The notes beneath the pieces are model-generated. The model ran no database searches. It saw nothing but the letters and a program-made list of their open reading frames with translations, and was not told where the DNA came from. Shown piece after piece: positions 49,132 through 58,053 of a stretch of DNA of 64,000 nt. Positions within the stretch are counted from its first letter, which is position 1, and every line of letters starts with the position of its first letter. The position numbers and the translations under genes are program-made. Source of the DNA: Ferruginibacter sp. (GTDB taxonomy: Bacteria; Bacteroidota; Bacteroidia; Chitinophagales; Chitinophagaceae); assembly GCA_025350645.1 (NCBI GenBank), contig JANXXM010000125.1:1-64000 (forward strand), in the 5' to 3' direction.

Positions 49132-50535
49132 TTACAAAACCTGCTTCAACTCTATACTAAAATCTACTTTCATTTTTAAGATAATAGGATTATTAGCATC
49201 GTCATTTATCCATAATTCTTCACCATTTTTTGCAAGCACTTTTATACATTTTACATATTTTATACCATCATCTACCGTAATAGGATAGTAAGAATCATCA
49301 CTATTTTTTTCACTTACCAATTGAAATTCTTTTGAACCTTCCCATTCATTTGCATTAATGGATGAATATCCATTTGTTTTAAATTCATTAAAAACTTCTT
49401 TGCTTATCCATACAGATGTTCTGGTATCTAGTTGTATATTTTCTTTTCCAAATTTATTCATTTGGTCGTGAGCAGTTGCAATAGCTTCCTTGCTTATGTT
49501 TACCGTTCCGTTATACATGGCATCGCCTGTAAGTTTGTATTTAAAGGATATCCCATTATCCATATCTACATTGGGGTTGCTCACCCTAAAATCATATTTC
49601 ATATCATTAAAAATTACTTCGTAAATATAAGTGCGCTGCAGGTTAGGTTTTACGTCTGCCATTATCTGTGGGCAGTTAAAAAGCTTGCCATAGTAATCAC
49701 CATCATCAAACTGGGTTTTTAATATTTGTGCATCTTCACAGGCTTTTTCGGCATTGCCCATATCGTTATATAACATGGCTCGTTGTCCAAAATAATTTCC
49801 CATGCTGTCTTTTTTTATGTAGTCCGTTGCTTTATCTATCCCATCCTGATAGCGTTTATCTTTAACATAAAAACCAAAATAATCTTTTAAAATATCGTAT
49901 GTATTATTACCTGCAGCTATTTCATCTTCCAGCAATTTGTAAGCTTCTGGTTTTTTTTCGCTGCCATAGAGTATGGTAGCATAAAGATTTACAAGCGCTT
50001 TTTTATATTTTGCATTTAAAAGGTCGTATCCTTTTTGTGCATTGCTTAATCCTTCTGTCGCCTTTCCATCATCCGATAATTGTGCAGCTTTAAATAAATA
50101 AGGAATACCATTTTTTGGAGACAATGCTATGGCAGAACTGTAATAAATATCTGCATTTCGTTTCTTACTATAAAAATCAAACTGAGAAGGCATAATAGCA
50201 ATAACAGTAGCGGCAGTATCTTTATTTTTAAAATATTTTTTTATATCAGCAATGGCGGGCTTATCCATCTTCAGCATAATTTCGCTGTTAATTTTTGTTA
50301 AATAAATATTTTCATCTTTAGGATTTCTTTTAAGCAAAGTATCTGCAAGGGATAAAACCAGTTTGTATTTTTTCCTTTTATATGCACTCTCCAACTGCTT
50401 CTTCAATAATTTGGTAGGCACAATAGGGATTATTTTTTTCTCCACATTAGATGCAGGAATTACAACTGGTTTTTGCTGGGCAAATAAAATATTGCCACAA
50501 AAACAAATGAGCATTAATACAATAATTTTTTTCAT
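49132..50535 (-). CDS. Secreted TPR-like protein of the caspase cluster
   Basis: 467 residues. The signal peptide is MKKIIVLMLICFCGNILFAQ. The mature start 'KPVVIPASNVEKK' matches the mature starts of the caspases. Helical TPR-like repeats occupy about 45-300 ('AYKRKKYKLVLSLADTLLKRNPKDENIYLTK', 'GQRAMLYNDMGNAEKACEDAQIL'). The C-terminal third (about 305-467) is a beta-rich region with no recognised domain. It has no protease motif. It lies 35 bp downstream of caspase copy A and is probably co-expressed. It may be an adaptor, substrate or inhibitor, which is inference. Confidence 0.78.
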   Translation of the reverse strand: MKKIIVLMLICFCGNILFAQQKPVVIPASNVEKKIIPIVPTKLLKKQLESAYKRKKYKLVLSLADTLLKRNPKDENIYLTKINSEIMLKMDKPAIADIKKYFKNKDTAATVIAIMPSQFDFYSKKRNADIYYSSAIALSPKNGIPYLFKAAQLSDDGKATEGLSNAQKGYDLLNAKYKKALVNLYATILYGSEKKPEAYKLLEDEIAAGNNTYDILKDYFGFYVKDKRYQDGIDKATDYIKKDSMGNYFGQRAMLYNDMGNAEKACEDAQILKTQFDDGDYYGKLFNCPQIMADVKPNLQRTYIYEVIFNDMKYDFRVSNPNVDMDNGISFKYKLTGDAMYNGTVNISKEAIATAHDQMNKFGKENIQLDTRTSVWISKEVFNEFKTNGYSSINANEWEGSKEFQLVSEKNSDDSYYPITVDDGIKYVKCIKVLAKNGEELWINDDANNPIILKMKVDFSIELKQVL

Positions 50536-50570
50536 ACAAGTGTGTTTTGGTTTGAGGTTATTTATATTTT

Positions 50571-53500
50571 TTATTTTATAATGATAATGGGAAAATCGTT
50601 GCCATAGCTATAGCTGGATGGATATTGCTCTGTGCCTTTATATTTTTTTGTAATCTCCGGCACTTTATTCTGCAGGTAGGCATCCAGTTGTTTTACAGTA
50701 AGTTTTTTATCTGTGTTGCCGGCGTCGCCTTTAAAAGCTTCTAAGAGGCAGTAAGTAAATGAGCCATGCCCCAGTTGCTGAAACTCTGATGCAAACTGCT
50801 CGCTACCACTTGCAGTAAGCCACTGTGTACCCGTGGCACGTGCAAGCTGTGCAATGGCTTTTTCTTCTGCTGCACCACGGGCTCCTGCTACCACTTCCAA
50901 TGCACCTGCACTCTGGCATGCATCTAAAATAAACAACTGTTTTTGCGCTTTTATATCTTTGCTCATTTGCTGCAAAGCCGCTGCACTAAAGCCTTTTTGC
51001 GCAAGCGCACCATCATTGCCATACATTTGTGTAACATCATAAGGCACCAGAAAAAATTCTTTTTTATCATTTATTACGCCATGGCCGGCGTAGTAAAATA
51101 CAAACAAATCCTGCGGGCGAGCAACCGCTTTTATCTTTTCAAAAGCAGTTATAAGTCCTTCTTTAGTGGCTTCATCATCTTTTAAAAAAGTGGTGTTTAC
51201 TTTGCCAAATAAATTTTGCGAACCCTGTGTAAGTGCAGCTATAAAAGCAGTAGCATCTGCATTGGCATAATTTAAACTGTAGCGTGGGTTTTTATAAATA
51301 TTTACACCCACTACCAGCAGGTGAAGCTGTATATCGTTACCCTCCGGCTTTGGGGGAACAATTGCGGGTGTATAGTTTGCAATAATTTTTGCAGGCAAAC
51401 TTTCTGTACGCTGGCTGTTTATAGCCACTGCCCTAAAATTATTTATACCAGCATTAAGTATTACGGTAAAATTTTTAGTGAGTATTTTTTCTCCTTTATT
51501 ATCATCTTCTACTGATAAATTTCTCGTGCTTTGTACCAGCTTTCCGTTTTGGTATAAACGTATTTCGTTTACTACATCTTTTATTCCATCGGCTTCTGCT
51601 TTTATGGTTACCTGTTCCTTATCTGTTTTTATTGTTTCTATATCATCTGCTACTTCCAGGTTTCTGTCTTTGTTTTCTATGGTTATTTTTATGAGCGGGG
51701 CAGATTTTAAATCGTTTATATCCGGTACATTATCGGGCAAAGTATTATCCCATATTTGTTTTAATAAGCCGGGTACATAATATTTTTCAAATAAACTTTC
51801 TATAGGTATTATTTCTTTGCCTTTAGTAAAGTACATTTTTTTTAATGCGCCTTCGGTAGCATCAAACCTGCCATCATCTGTAAGTAAAACCCAGTCACCA
51901 GATTTTTCAAACATATATATTTTACCAATTTTTCTTTTCTTCACCACATCCCAAAGGCAAAGCCCACCGTACTCTTCAGTAAGCATATACCGTTCGTTAT
52001 GTAAAAAAATAAATCCCTTTACTTCATCGCCGGTACCCTGCATTTTACCATCCTGTTTGTTGTGGATGATGTCTACCAGCCCAATGTCAGAGCCGGCGTC
52101 AACATTTAATGCTACAGGAATTTGTGTAGCTGCATATTTGCCGGAAGGAGAAATAATAGTTTCAAAATCTGATTTTGGAAGTTGTATATCCCCTCCTATT
52201 TGTGTGCCTGTTTCTGCATCAAGATTTATTAATTTATCGTTGGAAGTGAACAATAATTTTTTACCATTTTCTGTAAAACGGATATTACGGATGTTTACCG
52301 ATTGAAAATTCCATTTTTCATTTCTATCAGCAAGGTTTACACAATAAATAAAATTAGCAGTATCTCCTCTGGATTCTGCAAACAAAATCATCTTTGTATT
52401 ATCTGGTGAAAAATCACAAAATTTATTCAATCTTTCTGTACCTGTATAATGCAGCCCGGATGGTATATCGACTATATATAATACTTTCAGAGTTTTTAAA
52501 TCCATCACATAAATACCTTCATTGCCAGTGAGCACAATAAGATTGAGTGCATCAAAAATTTGCATTCCTACAAATCGTTTACGTAGATTTTTTATTTTAG
52601 TAATATTTTCATACGTTATCTTGGCAGCGTTAGCATTAAAACGAAAAAGGCCATCCTGGTCATTATATAAAAAACCTGTTTCGCCATCGGCAGTAATGCG
52701 ATACAAAAACCCACTATAGTCGCTTTTAAAATCGGGATCTACAAGGCGCATATTAAAGACGCCGTTATCAAAATTTAAAAACCTGTCTTTAAGACAAACA
52801 GCATCTTTATTTTTATATACAAACTGCACATAAGAATTAAGCGGAAGGAGGCCATAGCTGGATATTTCAACGTTTGTAGTGCTGTTTATTTTACTCATAT
52901 TTGTACCTGCTACAAAATAATTACCTGATGGAGAAAGTGCAATGTTTTGCTGAAATTGTGCATCGTAGTTATGCAGATTTTTATCAGGCATTTTTGCAGA
53001 GGCGGAAAAATCTGTCGGATTAAACAGCACAAAATTATCTGTATAATACAATAATATTTTACCGGAGGTGGAGGGATAAGCTTTTACACTGGCTACAGGA
53101 TTTGTTTCAAATTGTATACGAAAAATTATTTTCGATTTTTTAACCGGTGCATAATTTTTACCATTAATTTCTTCTGTATAAAATACTTTTTCTGCTCTGC
53201 CGGAAAACATGATCACATTACCATTTGCTAAAAAGCAATAAGGATAGCCATTGCTGTTTTTAGAAAAAGTTTTTATTAATTTGCCTGTTTGCACATCCAT
53301 AAGCCAGCTTGCATCATACGGGCTGGCAATGAGCAGTGTTCCGCCATCCGGCGAAATATCCAATCTTTTAACTTCATAATAATCATCGGGTACTACGATG
53401 ATATTTTTTAAAAGTTCGTTTTTTCCGGTGGCACAATTAATTTTTTCGATAAGCAGACTATCATTGAAGGCAATTCTTCTTCCGGCAGCAAACAATGTTT

Positions 53501-53921
53501 TTCCATCAGGAGCAAAAACCATAGCTGTTCTAAAACCTCTTGCAGCTATTTTTTTAATTATGGTAAACTTATCAAAGTCAAATAAATAAATACTATCTGC
53601 AAATTGCATAGCTAGTGTAGTGCTTCCTGCATCTACAGCCATTGCTATTTTTCCATCATCAAATCTTTTATTATCCTTACCGCCGGGGGTAAGATTTTTT
53701 AATAAACTACCCGTTTTATTATCCCATATTTTTATACCATCTTTAGCTGCAGATATTACCCACTTATCGTCTGGCGAAATAACTACAGCGTTAGCCTCAT
53801 GCGTAGCAGGTATAATAAGTTCCGGCCGCTGTGCACGAAGCTTTCCGTTAAAAAAAATTATAAAAAGCAGGCAGCAATAAATTGCTTTTTGCAAGTGCAA
53901 GGCATTGCATTTCTTCTTCAT
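50571..53921 (-). CDS. Secreted beta-propeller and caspase (C14) protein, copy A
   Basis: 1116 residues from the ATG at 53921, which opens the signal peptide (MKKKCNALHLQKAIYCCLLF...LRAQ); an upstream ATG at 53969 adds 16 unlikely residues. The mature start is RPELIIPATHEANAVVISPDD. Beta-propeller repeats run to about 700, followed by 'GRFDATEGALKKMYFTKGKEIIPIE'. The beta-sandwich has two motifs (RNLEVADD 51642-51665, RNLSVEDD 51501-51524). The caspase domain has H947 (YYAGHG) and C1002 (DACQSAG). It is the most divergent of the three copies and lies 64 bp after the papain gene. Confidence 0.9.
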   Translation of the reverse strand: MKKKCNALHLQKAIYCCLLFIIFFNGKLRAQRPELIIPATHEANAVVISPDDKWVISAAKDGIKIWDNKTGSLLKNLTPGGKDNKRFDDGKIAMAVDAGSTTLAMQFADSIYLFDFDKFTIIKKIAARGFRTAMVFAPDGKTLFAAGRRIAFNDSLLIEKINCATGKNELLKNIIVVPDDYYEVKRLDISPDGGTLLIASPYDASWLMDVQTGKLIKTFSKNSNGYPYCFLANGNVIMFSGRAEKVFYTEEINGKNYAPVKKSKIIFRIQFETNPVASVKAYPSTSGKILLYYTDNFVLFNPTDFSASAKMPDKNLHNYDAQFQQNIALSPSGNYFVAGTNMSKINSTTNVEISSYGLLPLNSYVQFVYKNKDAVCLKDRFLNFDNGVFNMRLVDPDFKSDYSGFLYRITADGETGFLYNDQDGLFRFNANAAKITYENITKIKNLRKRFVGMQIFDALNLIVLTGNEGIYVMDLKTLKVLYIVDIPSGLHYTGTERLNKFCDFSPDNTKMILFAESRGDTANFIYCVNLADRNEKWNFQSVNIRNIRFTENGKKLLFTSNDKLINLDAETGTQIGGDIQLPKSDFETIISPSGKYAATQIPVALNVDAGSDIGLVDIIHNKQDGKMQGTGDEVKGFIFLHNERYMLTEEYGGLCLWDVVKKRKIGKIYMFEKSGDWVLLTDDGRFDATEGALKKMYFTKGKEIIPIESLFEKYYVPGLLKQIWDNTLPDNVPDINDLKSAPLIKITIENKDRNLEVADDIETIKTDKEQVTIKAEADGIKDVVNEIRLYQNGKLVQSTRNLSVEDDNKGEKILTKNFTVILNAGINNFRAVAINSQRTESLPAKIIANYTPAIVPPKPEGNDIQLHLLVVGVNIYKNPRYSLNYANADATAFIAALTQGSQNLFGKVNTTFLKDDEATKEGLITAFEKIKAVARPQDLFVFYYAGHGVINDKKEFFLVPYDVTQMYGNDGALAQKGFSAAALQQMSKDIKAQKQLFILDACQSAGALEVVAGARGAAEEKAIAQLARATGTQWLTASGSEQFASEFQQLGHGSFTYCLLEAFKGDAGNTDKKLTVKQLDAYLQNKVPEITKKYKGTEQYPSSYSYGNDFPIIIIK

Positions 53922-53985
53922 ACAAAAAATATTTGGTAAGCAATTTTCTGCAATACCTTTTACAGGCATTGCAAAAAATGAATTG

Positions 53986-55620
53986 TTATTGATGTTTTAT
54001 TTCTACCATAAGTGGTACCACAGTTCCTGTTGTAGGTTTTGAAGGCTCATCATCTGTAACGGTAAGATTACGGGATGATAATTTTTTTGTACTGAAACCC
54101 ACTTTATCTTTATCGTAGTTAATTTTACTTTTATCAATGAGCTTATTACCCAGTACTGCTCTTATTTTGCTGCTAAGCGGGCCTTTCATATCATTCATTT
54201 TTTCTGCCATTGCTTTAGCATCCAGTTGTTGTGCGGAGTATAATACCAGTAAATAATCTACACCCTTTTGTTCATCCAGTTTTATCACTTTAGTATCTGA
54301 CGGAAAAGCGATAATAGATCCTGCACCCACATGGGTAGATGTCCTGTCATCAAACGGAAGTATCCTGTTTACCTTACCGGTAAGGTCTGTTGCAAATGCA
54401 TACACATAAGCTTCTGCATCTACATTCATAAAAAGGCGGAAGGCATCGCCGCTGTTGTAGGTATTTTGCATAGTGTAAGCCACAAGGTCTTCTTTTTGTT
54501 TTGGCTCATCTTCTTCTACCGTAAGATTTCTGGTAGATGTTTTTTTAACGGGCATATCTGCACCAGTGTTTAAAGTAAAATCTATTGTACCGCTTAATGC
54601 AAATGTTTCTTCTTTTACGGGTATGGGTTTTGGTTTTGGTTCTGGTTTTGGCTCTGGTTTTGGTTCTGGTTTAGGTTCTGGCTTTGGCTCTGGCTTTGGC
54701 TCTGGTTTAGGTTCTGGTGTAGGTTTTACCTCATCTGGCATTTTAGTATTATACCCTGCAAAAACTTGTATAGCCACGGTACACCACTTTGCAACGTCTT
54801 TATATTTTACCCATATAAACCCACCATCGCCCCAGCCTGTACCCCAGCTATTTATTACCCGAAATGCGCCACCATACTTATTATCATCGTACCCTATAAT
54901 TGCCATTGCATGGCCACGGTGCTGCCATTCTCCCACCACTTCATTATCTGCAGGCAGCCACACATCTGTAGTTATTTTAAAAAAAGTTTCTGGCAGCGCA
55001 AAGCCCACGGATACGGGTGAACCTTCATTTAAAGATTTTTTTATCAGCTCTATCCGCACATCATTTGGTTTATCATATTCTGCAACAAAAGTGGAATATA
55101 ATACAGAGAAATCGCTGATCTTGTAATTGGATGCCTCATCTACAGCAGTAGGCGGAATGTAAGAACCACATTTGTAAGGAATGGTTGTATTCAACGGCAA
55201 ACCTTTCTCCTTCATTACGCTTAATGCAAGAATAGGATCAGCTCCTTTTTGGCAATCTGCATCATCTGTATTCTTTATTTGCTCGTATAAATAAGTAGGA
55301 GAAAAAATGTATTTGTTGATGACATTTTTATTGGTAAGATTATATTTTTTTGCATACAATGTAGTGGCTACACCATACGTAGCCGCAAATGCAGCACAGG
55401 TGCCATGCTGACCCTGATTACCGGGTGTGGGGCAATACGCTTCCAGCGATACCATGGGTGGCAGCGATTGAAAACTCCTTGTGGAGAGATCTAATTTTTT
55501 AGGGATTTTTGCAATACTTGCGGCATCAAAATTTGCACCGGTAAAATATTGCTGGGCTGTAAGTGTAGTACTTTTAATAAATAACAATACCAAGGCAATA
55601 GCAATTAGTTTTTTCTTCAT
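53986..55620 (-). CDS. Secreted papain-family (C1A) peptidase with Pro-rich linker and C-terminal DUF4384-like domain
   Basis: 544 residues from the ATG at 55620 (an ATG at 55641 precedes it by 7 codons). The signal peptide ends TLTAQ. The peptidase domain (about 40-290) has the oxyanion Gln and catalytic Cys in 'GNQGQHGTCAAFAA' (Q69, C75), His in 'HRGHAMAIIGYD' (H237) and Asn in 'VINSWGTGWGDGG' (N257). A PEPK repeat linker (about 302-335) follows, then a DUF4384-like beta domain ('AYTMQNTYNSGDAFRLFMNVDAEAYVYAF') bracketed by two RNLTV motifs (54508-54531 and 54049-54072). It is the first gene of the caspase cluster on its strand. Confidence 0.88.
   Translation of the reverse strand: MKKKLIAIALVLLFIKSTTLTAQQYFTGANFDAASIAKIPKKLDLSTRSFQSLPPMVSLEAYCPTPGNQGQHGTCAAFAATYGVATTLYAKKYNLTNKNVINKYIFSPTYLYEQIKNTDDADCQKGADPILALSVMKEKGLPLNTTIPYKCGSYIPPTAVDEASNYKISDFSVLYSTFVAEYDKPNDVRIELIKKSLNEGSPVSVGFALPETFFKITTDVWLPADNEVVGEWQHRGHAMAIIGYDDNKYGGAFRVINSWGTGWGDGGFIWVKYKDVAKWCTVAIQVFAGYNTKMPDEVKPTPEPKPEPKPEPKPEPKPEPKPEPKPEPKPKPIPVKEETFALSGTIDFTLNTGADMPVKKTSTRNLTVEEDEPKQKEDLVAYTMQNTYNSGDAFRLFMNVDAEAYVYAFATDLTGKVNRILPFDDRTSTHVGAGSIIAFPSDTKVIKLDEQKGVDYLLVLYSAQQLDAKAMAEKMNDMKGPLSSKIRAVLGNKLIDKSKINYDKDKVGFSTKKLSSRNLTVTDDEPSKPTTGTVVPLMVEIKHQ
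54622..54727 (-). repeat. In-frame tandem repeat encoding a PEPK linker
   Basis: Near-perfect 12-bp units (GGTTCTGGTTTT and variants on the plus strand) encode a run of Pro-Glu-Pro-Lys in the papain-like protein. The copy number is easily changed by slippage, so linker length may vary between strains. Confidence 0.9.
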
Positions 55621-55775
55621 ACAAAATTTATTTATATGCAAGTTACAATCGGCTATTACTGCTCATATACCCACGGGAGGGTATTTTGTGAAACCTACTT
55701 ATTTTTACGTGATGCATCAATGAATACAGCAAAAAAAAATTACGGCATTAAAATAATGAGCTGGTTCTATAAAAT

Positions 55776-57683
55776 TTACGATGCCAGTTTACTTTTTTTA
55801 TATCCGTACAAAAAATAAAATACAAGACCAATAAGCAGCCAGCCGCCAAACCAAAGCCAGTTTGCTTTCGTCATACCGGTAAGTAAATACAGGCAGGTGC
55901 TTACACCCATAAGTGGTATGAGGGAATAATTTTTTAAGAAAGTTATAAAAGCAAGAGCGGCCATAAGAAGCCAGAATATAATGGTAGATATTTTTTGGGT
56001 ACGGCTCTGCTCCGTACCGGCATTAGCAATAAATTTATTTATTAGTGCCAGTTTTTCTGATGGCAGTTTTTTTACCTGTATAGAATCCTGCAGGCCGTTA
56101 AAAACAGCATTGCCTTTATTTGTTGTAGCAAGATTTTGTTGTACCTGCTGCACTATCATTGCAGTATCCATATTTTTTAAAGGTATAGCTGTGGCAAAAT
56201 TATCTATGGCCTGCTCTTCGCTAAAATCTATTTTATTGGGAAAATATTTTGGTGTAACTGTAGCCAATACCACAATACAACCCGCTACCAGCAGGGGAAA
56301 AATGAGCTTACCATTTATGTAAGGCAAATTAAATTTACCAGGTTCTTTTACTTTTTGTGGTATAAGCAATATTCCGCCGCATACCAGTACAAATGCAAAA
56401 AGGGTGGCGATGCTGGTAAAGTCCAGCACAAAAGTTTTATCTGTAAAAAGAATAGGTATACCTACCACAAGCCCCGTTATTAATGTAGCAAAAGAAGGTG
56501 TTTGGTATTTTGGATGAATTTTCTGGAACACTTTTGGCAGCAAACCATCCCTGCTCATGCTCATCCATATTCTTGGCTGCCCCATTTGAAAAACGAGGAG
56601 CACACTCGTCATGGCTACTACTGCACAAACAGATACCAGCAGTTGCATCCAGCCAAGGTTTAGATTTTGCTTTTCAAAAATAAATGCCAGCGGGTCTCCT
56701 ACCCCTTCAAAATTTCTATAGTTAACAGCACCGGTTAAAACCAGCGTAAGTAAAATGTATACCACCGTACAAATAACCAGCGAATAAATCATGCCCCTTG
56801 GTAAATCTCTTTGTGGATTTTTGCTTTCTTCTGCCAGCACGCTTACCGCATCAAACCCAATGTAGGCAAAGAATACACCTGCTACTGCCGCCATTACACC
56901 ACTAAAACCATTGGGCATAAATGATTTTACACCGGCATCGTTTGGCGGCGTCCAGTTTACGGTGAGCCCGTTATGAAAAACTAAATAACCCCCTACAACA
57001 ATAACTAATGCTACTACTACCATTTTTAAAATAACCATTACATTACTAAAATTGCGGCTTTCTTTTATGCCTCTAAAAACGAGGTAGGTAATTAAAAAAT
57101 TTATTACAATAGCTGGGAGATCAAAAATAATTTTTAGTCCGCCGATAAGGGGTGCATTTTTCCAGGCTTCAAATTGATCTCCGGATAGGGAGCCGCCCTG
57201 CACTGCATGCTGCGCCTCTTTGTAACTGGTGCTAAGCCATGCAGGAATATCCATACCACATTTGCTGAGGAAGGAGGTAAAATAATCGCTCCAGCTAAAG
57301 GCCACATAAATATTACCAATGCTGTATTCCATTATTAAAGCCCAGCCTATTATCCAGGCAAACAGCTCCCCAAAACTTGCGTAGGCATACGTATACGCAC
57401 TACCAGCCACAGGTATGCGGCTTGCAAACTCACTATAACAAAAAGCTGTGAAAGCACATGCCACAGCGGTTATCATAAACAATACCACCACACCTGGACC
57501 GCCATTAAACACCGCACCGCCCAAGCTACTAAAACTACCGGCACCCAAAATGGCTGCTATGCCAAAAAAGGTAAGGTCTTTTACGGTGAGTACTCTTTTT
57601 AAACCACCGCCACCATGGCTATCATCTGTACCTTCTGCTAAAATATTTGAAATGTTTTTCTTTCTGAATAAAGAATTACTCAT
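55776..57683 (-). CDS. APC family amino-acid permease
   Basis: 635 residues, longer than the usual 450-500. The start 'LKRVLTVKDLTFFGIAAILGAGSF' is the first APC membrane helix, and 'CYSEFASRIPVAGSAYTYAYASFGELFAWIIGW' is the conserved core. About 12-14 membrane segments are expected, similar to cationic amino-acid transporters. A hydrophilic insert of about 90 residues separates two late helices (about 483-570). The substrate is probably a basic or neutral amino acid. It is monocistronic and upstream of the papain gene by 155 bp. Confidence 0.9.
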   Translation of the reverse strand: MSNSLFRKKNISNILAEGTDDSHGGGGLKRVLTVKDLTFFGIAAILGAGSFSSLGGAVFNGGPGVVVLFMITAVACAFTAFCYSEFASRIPVAGSAYTYAYASFGELFAWIIGWALIMEYSIGNIYVAFSWSDYFTSFLSKCGMDIPAWLSTSYKEAQHAVQGGSLSGDQFEAWKNAPLIGGLKIIFDLPAIVINFLITYLVFRGIKESRNFSNVMVILKMVVVALVIVVGGYLVFHNGLTVNWTPPNDAGVKSFMPNGFSGVMAAVAGVFFAYIGFDAVSVLAEESKNPQRDLPRGMIYSLVICTVVYILLTLVLTGAVNYRNFEGVGDPLAFIFEKQNLNLGWMQLLVSVCAVVAMTSVLLVFQMGQPRIWMSMSRDGLLPKVFQKIHPKYQTPSFATLITGLVVGIPILFTDKTFVLDFTSIATLFAFVLVCGGILLIPQKVKEPGKFNLPYINGKLIFPLLVAGCIVVLATVTPKYFPNKIDFSEEQAIDNFATAIPLKNMDTAMIVQQVQQNLATTNKGNAVFNGLQDSIQVKKLPSEKLALINKFIANAGTEQSRTQKISTIIFWLLMAALAFITFLKNYSLIPLMGVSTCLYLLTGMTKANWLWFGGWLLIGLVFYFLYGYKKSKLAS

Positions 57684-57997
57684 GCCTGTGTATGTTTTAG
57701 AGAAGTAAAATAAGAAAAAAAAAGGAAAGCGGGAAGAATGGAATGGGGATAACGGATTTGGGTGAAATGTTTATGGAATTGCGGAGTTTAGTATGAATTT
57801 AACGCAGGCGGGGCTTTGGCTAAATCATACTACAAAATGTAAGGTTTATAATTGTAAAGAACCGTTGAAAGAAATTCTTTTTACCTTATAAGCAAAATTT
57901 TTAAAAAACTTTTATTGTTGTTTTTTTAAATATCTTTTTATTTTTTTATAGGCTGAAGGTTACCAATTAATATTTAATTTATACTTATAGATGAATA
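57684..57997. other. 314-bp spacer, no gene seen
   Basis: The spacer lies upstream of the permease on the minus strand. It contains a purine-rich stretch close to the permease start (57700-57740) and A/T-runs. No consensus -7 box or small gene is evident. Confidence 0.4.
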
Positions 57998-58000
57998 GAA

Positions 58001-58043
58001 AACGATACCATAAAATGCCCATTAGCAATTTCATAGTATCGTT
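58001..58043. terminator. Hairpin downstream of the lipoprotein gene
   Basis: AACGATAC (58001-58008) pairs with GTATCGTT (58036-58043), with inner A-T pairs and T/A-runs on both sides, just after the stop of the minus-strand lipoprotein gene. Confidence 0.7.
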
Positions 58044-58053
58044 ATTTTTAAAA

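Noticed and set aside
54622-54727. CRISPR-like repeat array
   Set aside because: The units are directly adjacent without spacers, keep the reading frame and encode a PEPK linker.
54566-55126. 186-codon open frame opposite the papain gene with a Gly-Ser-Gly-Phe run
   Set aside because: The glycine-rich run is just the antisense reading of the PEPK repeat; no start signals or family support.
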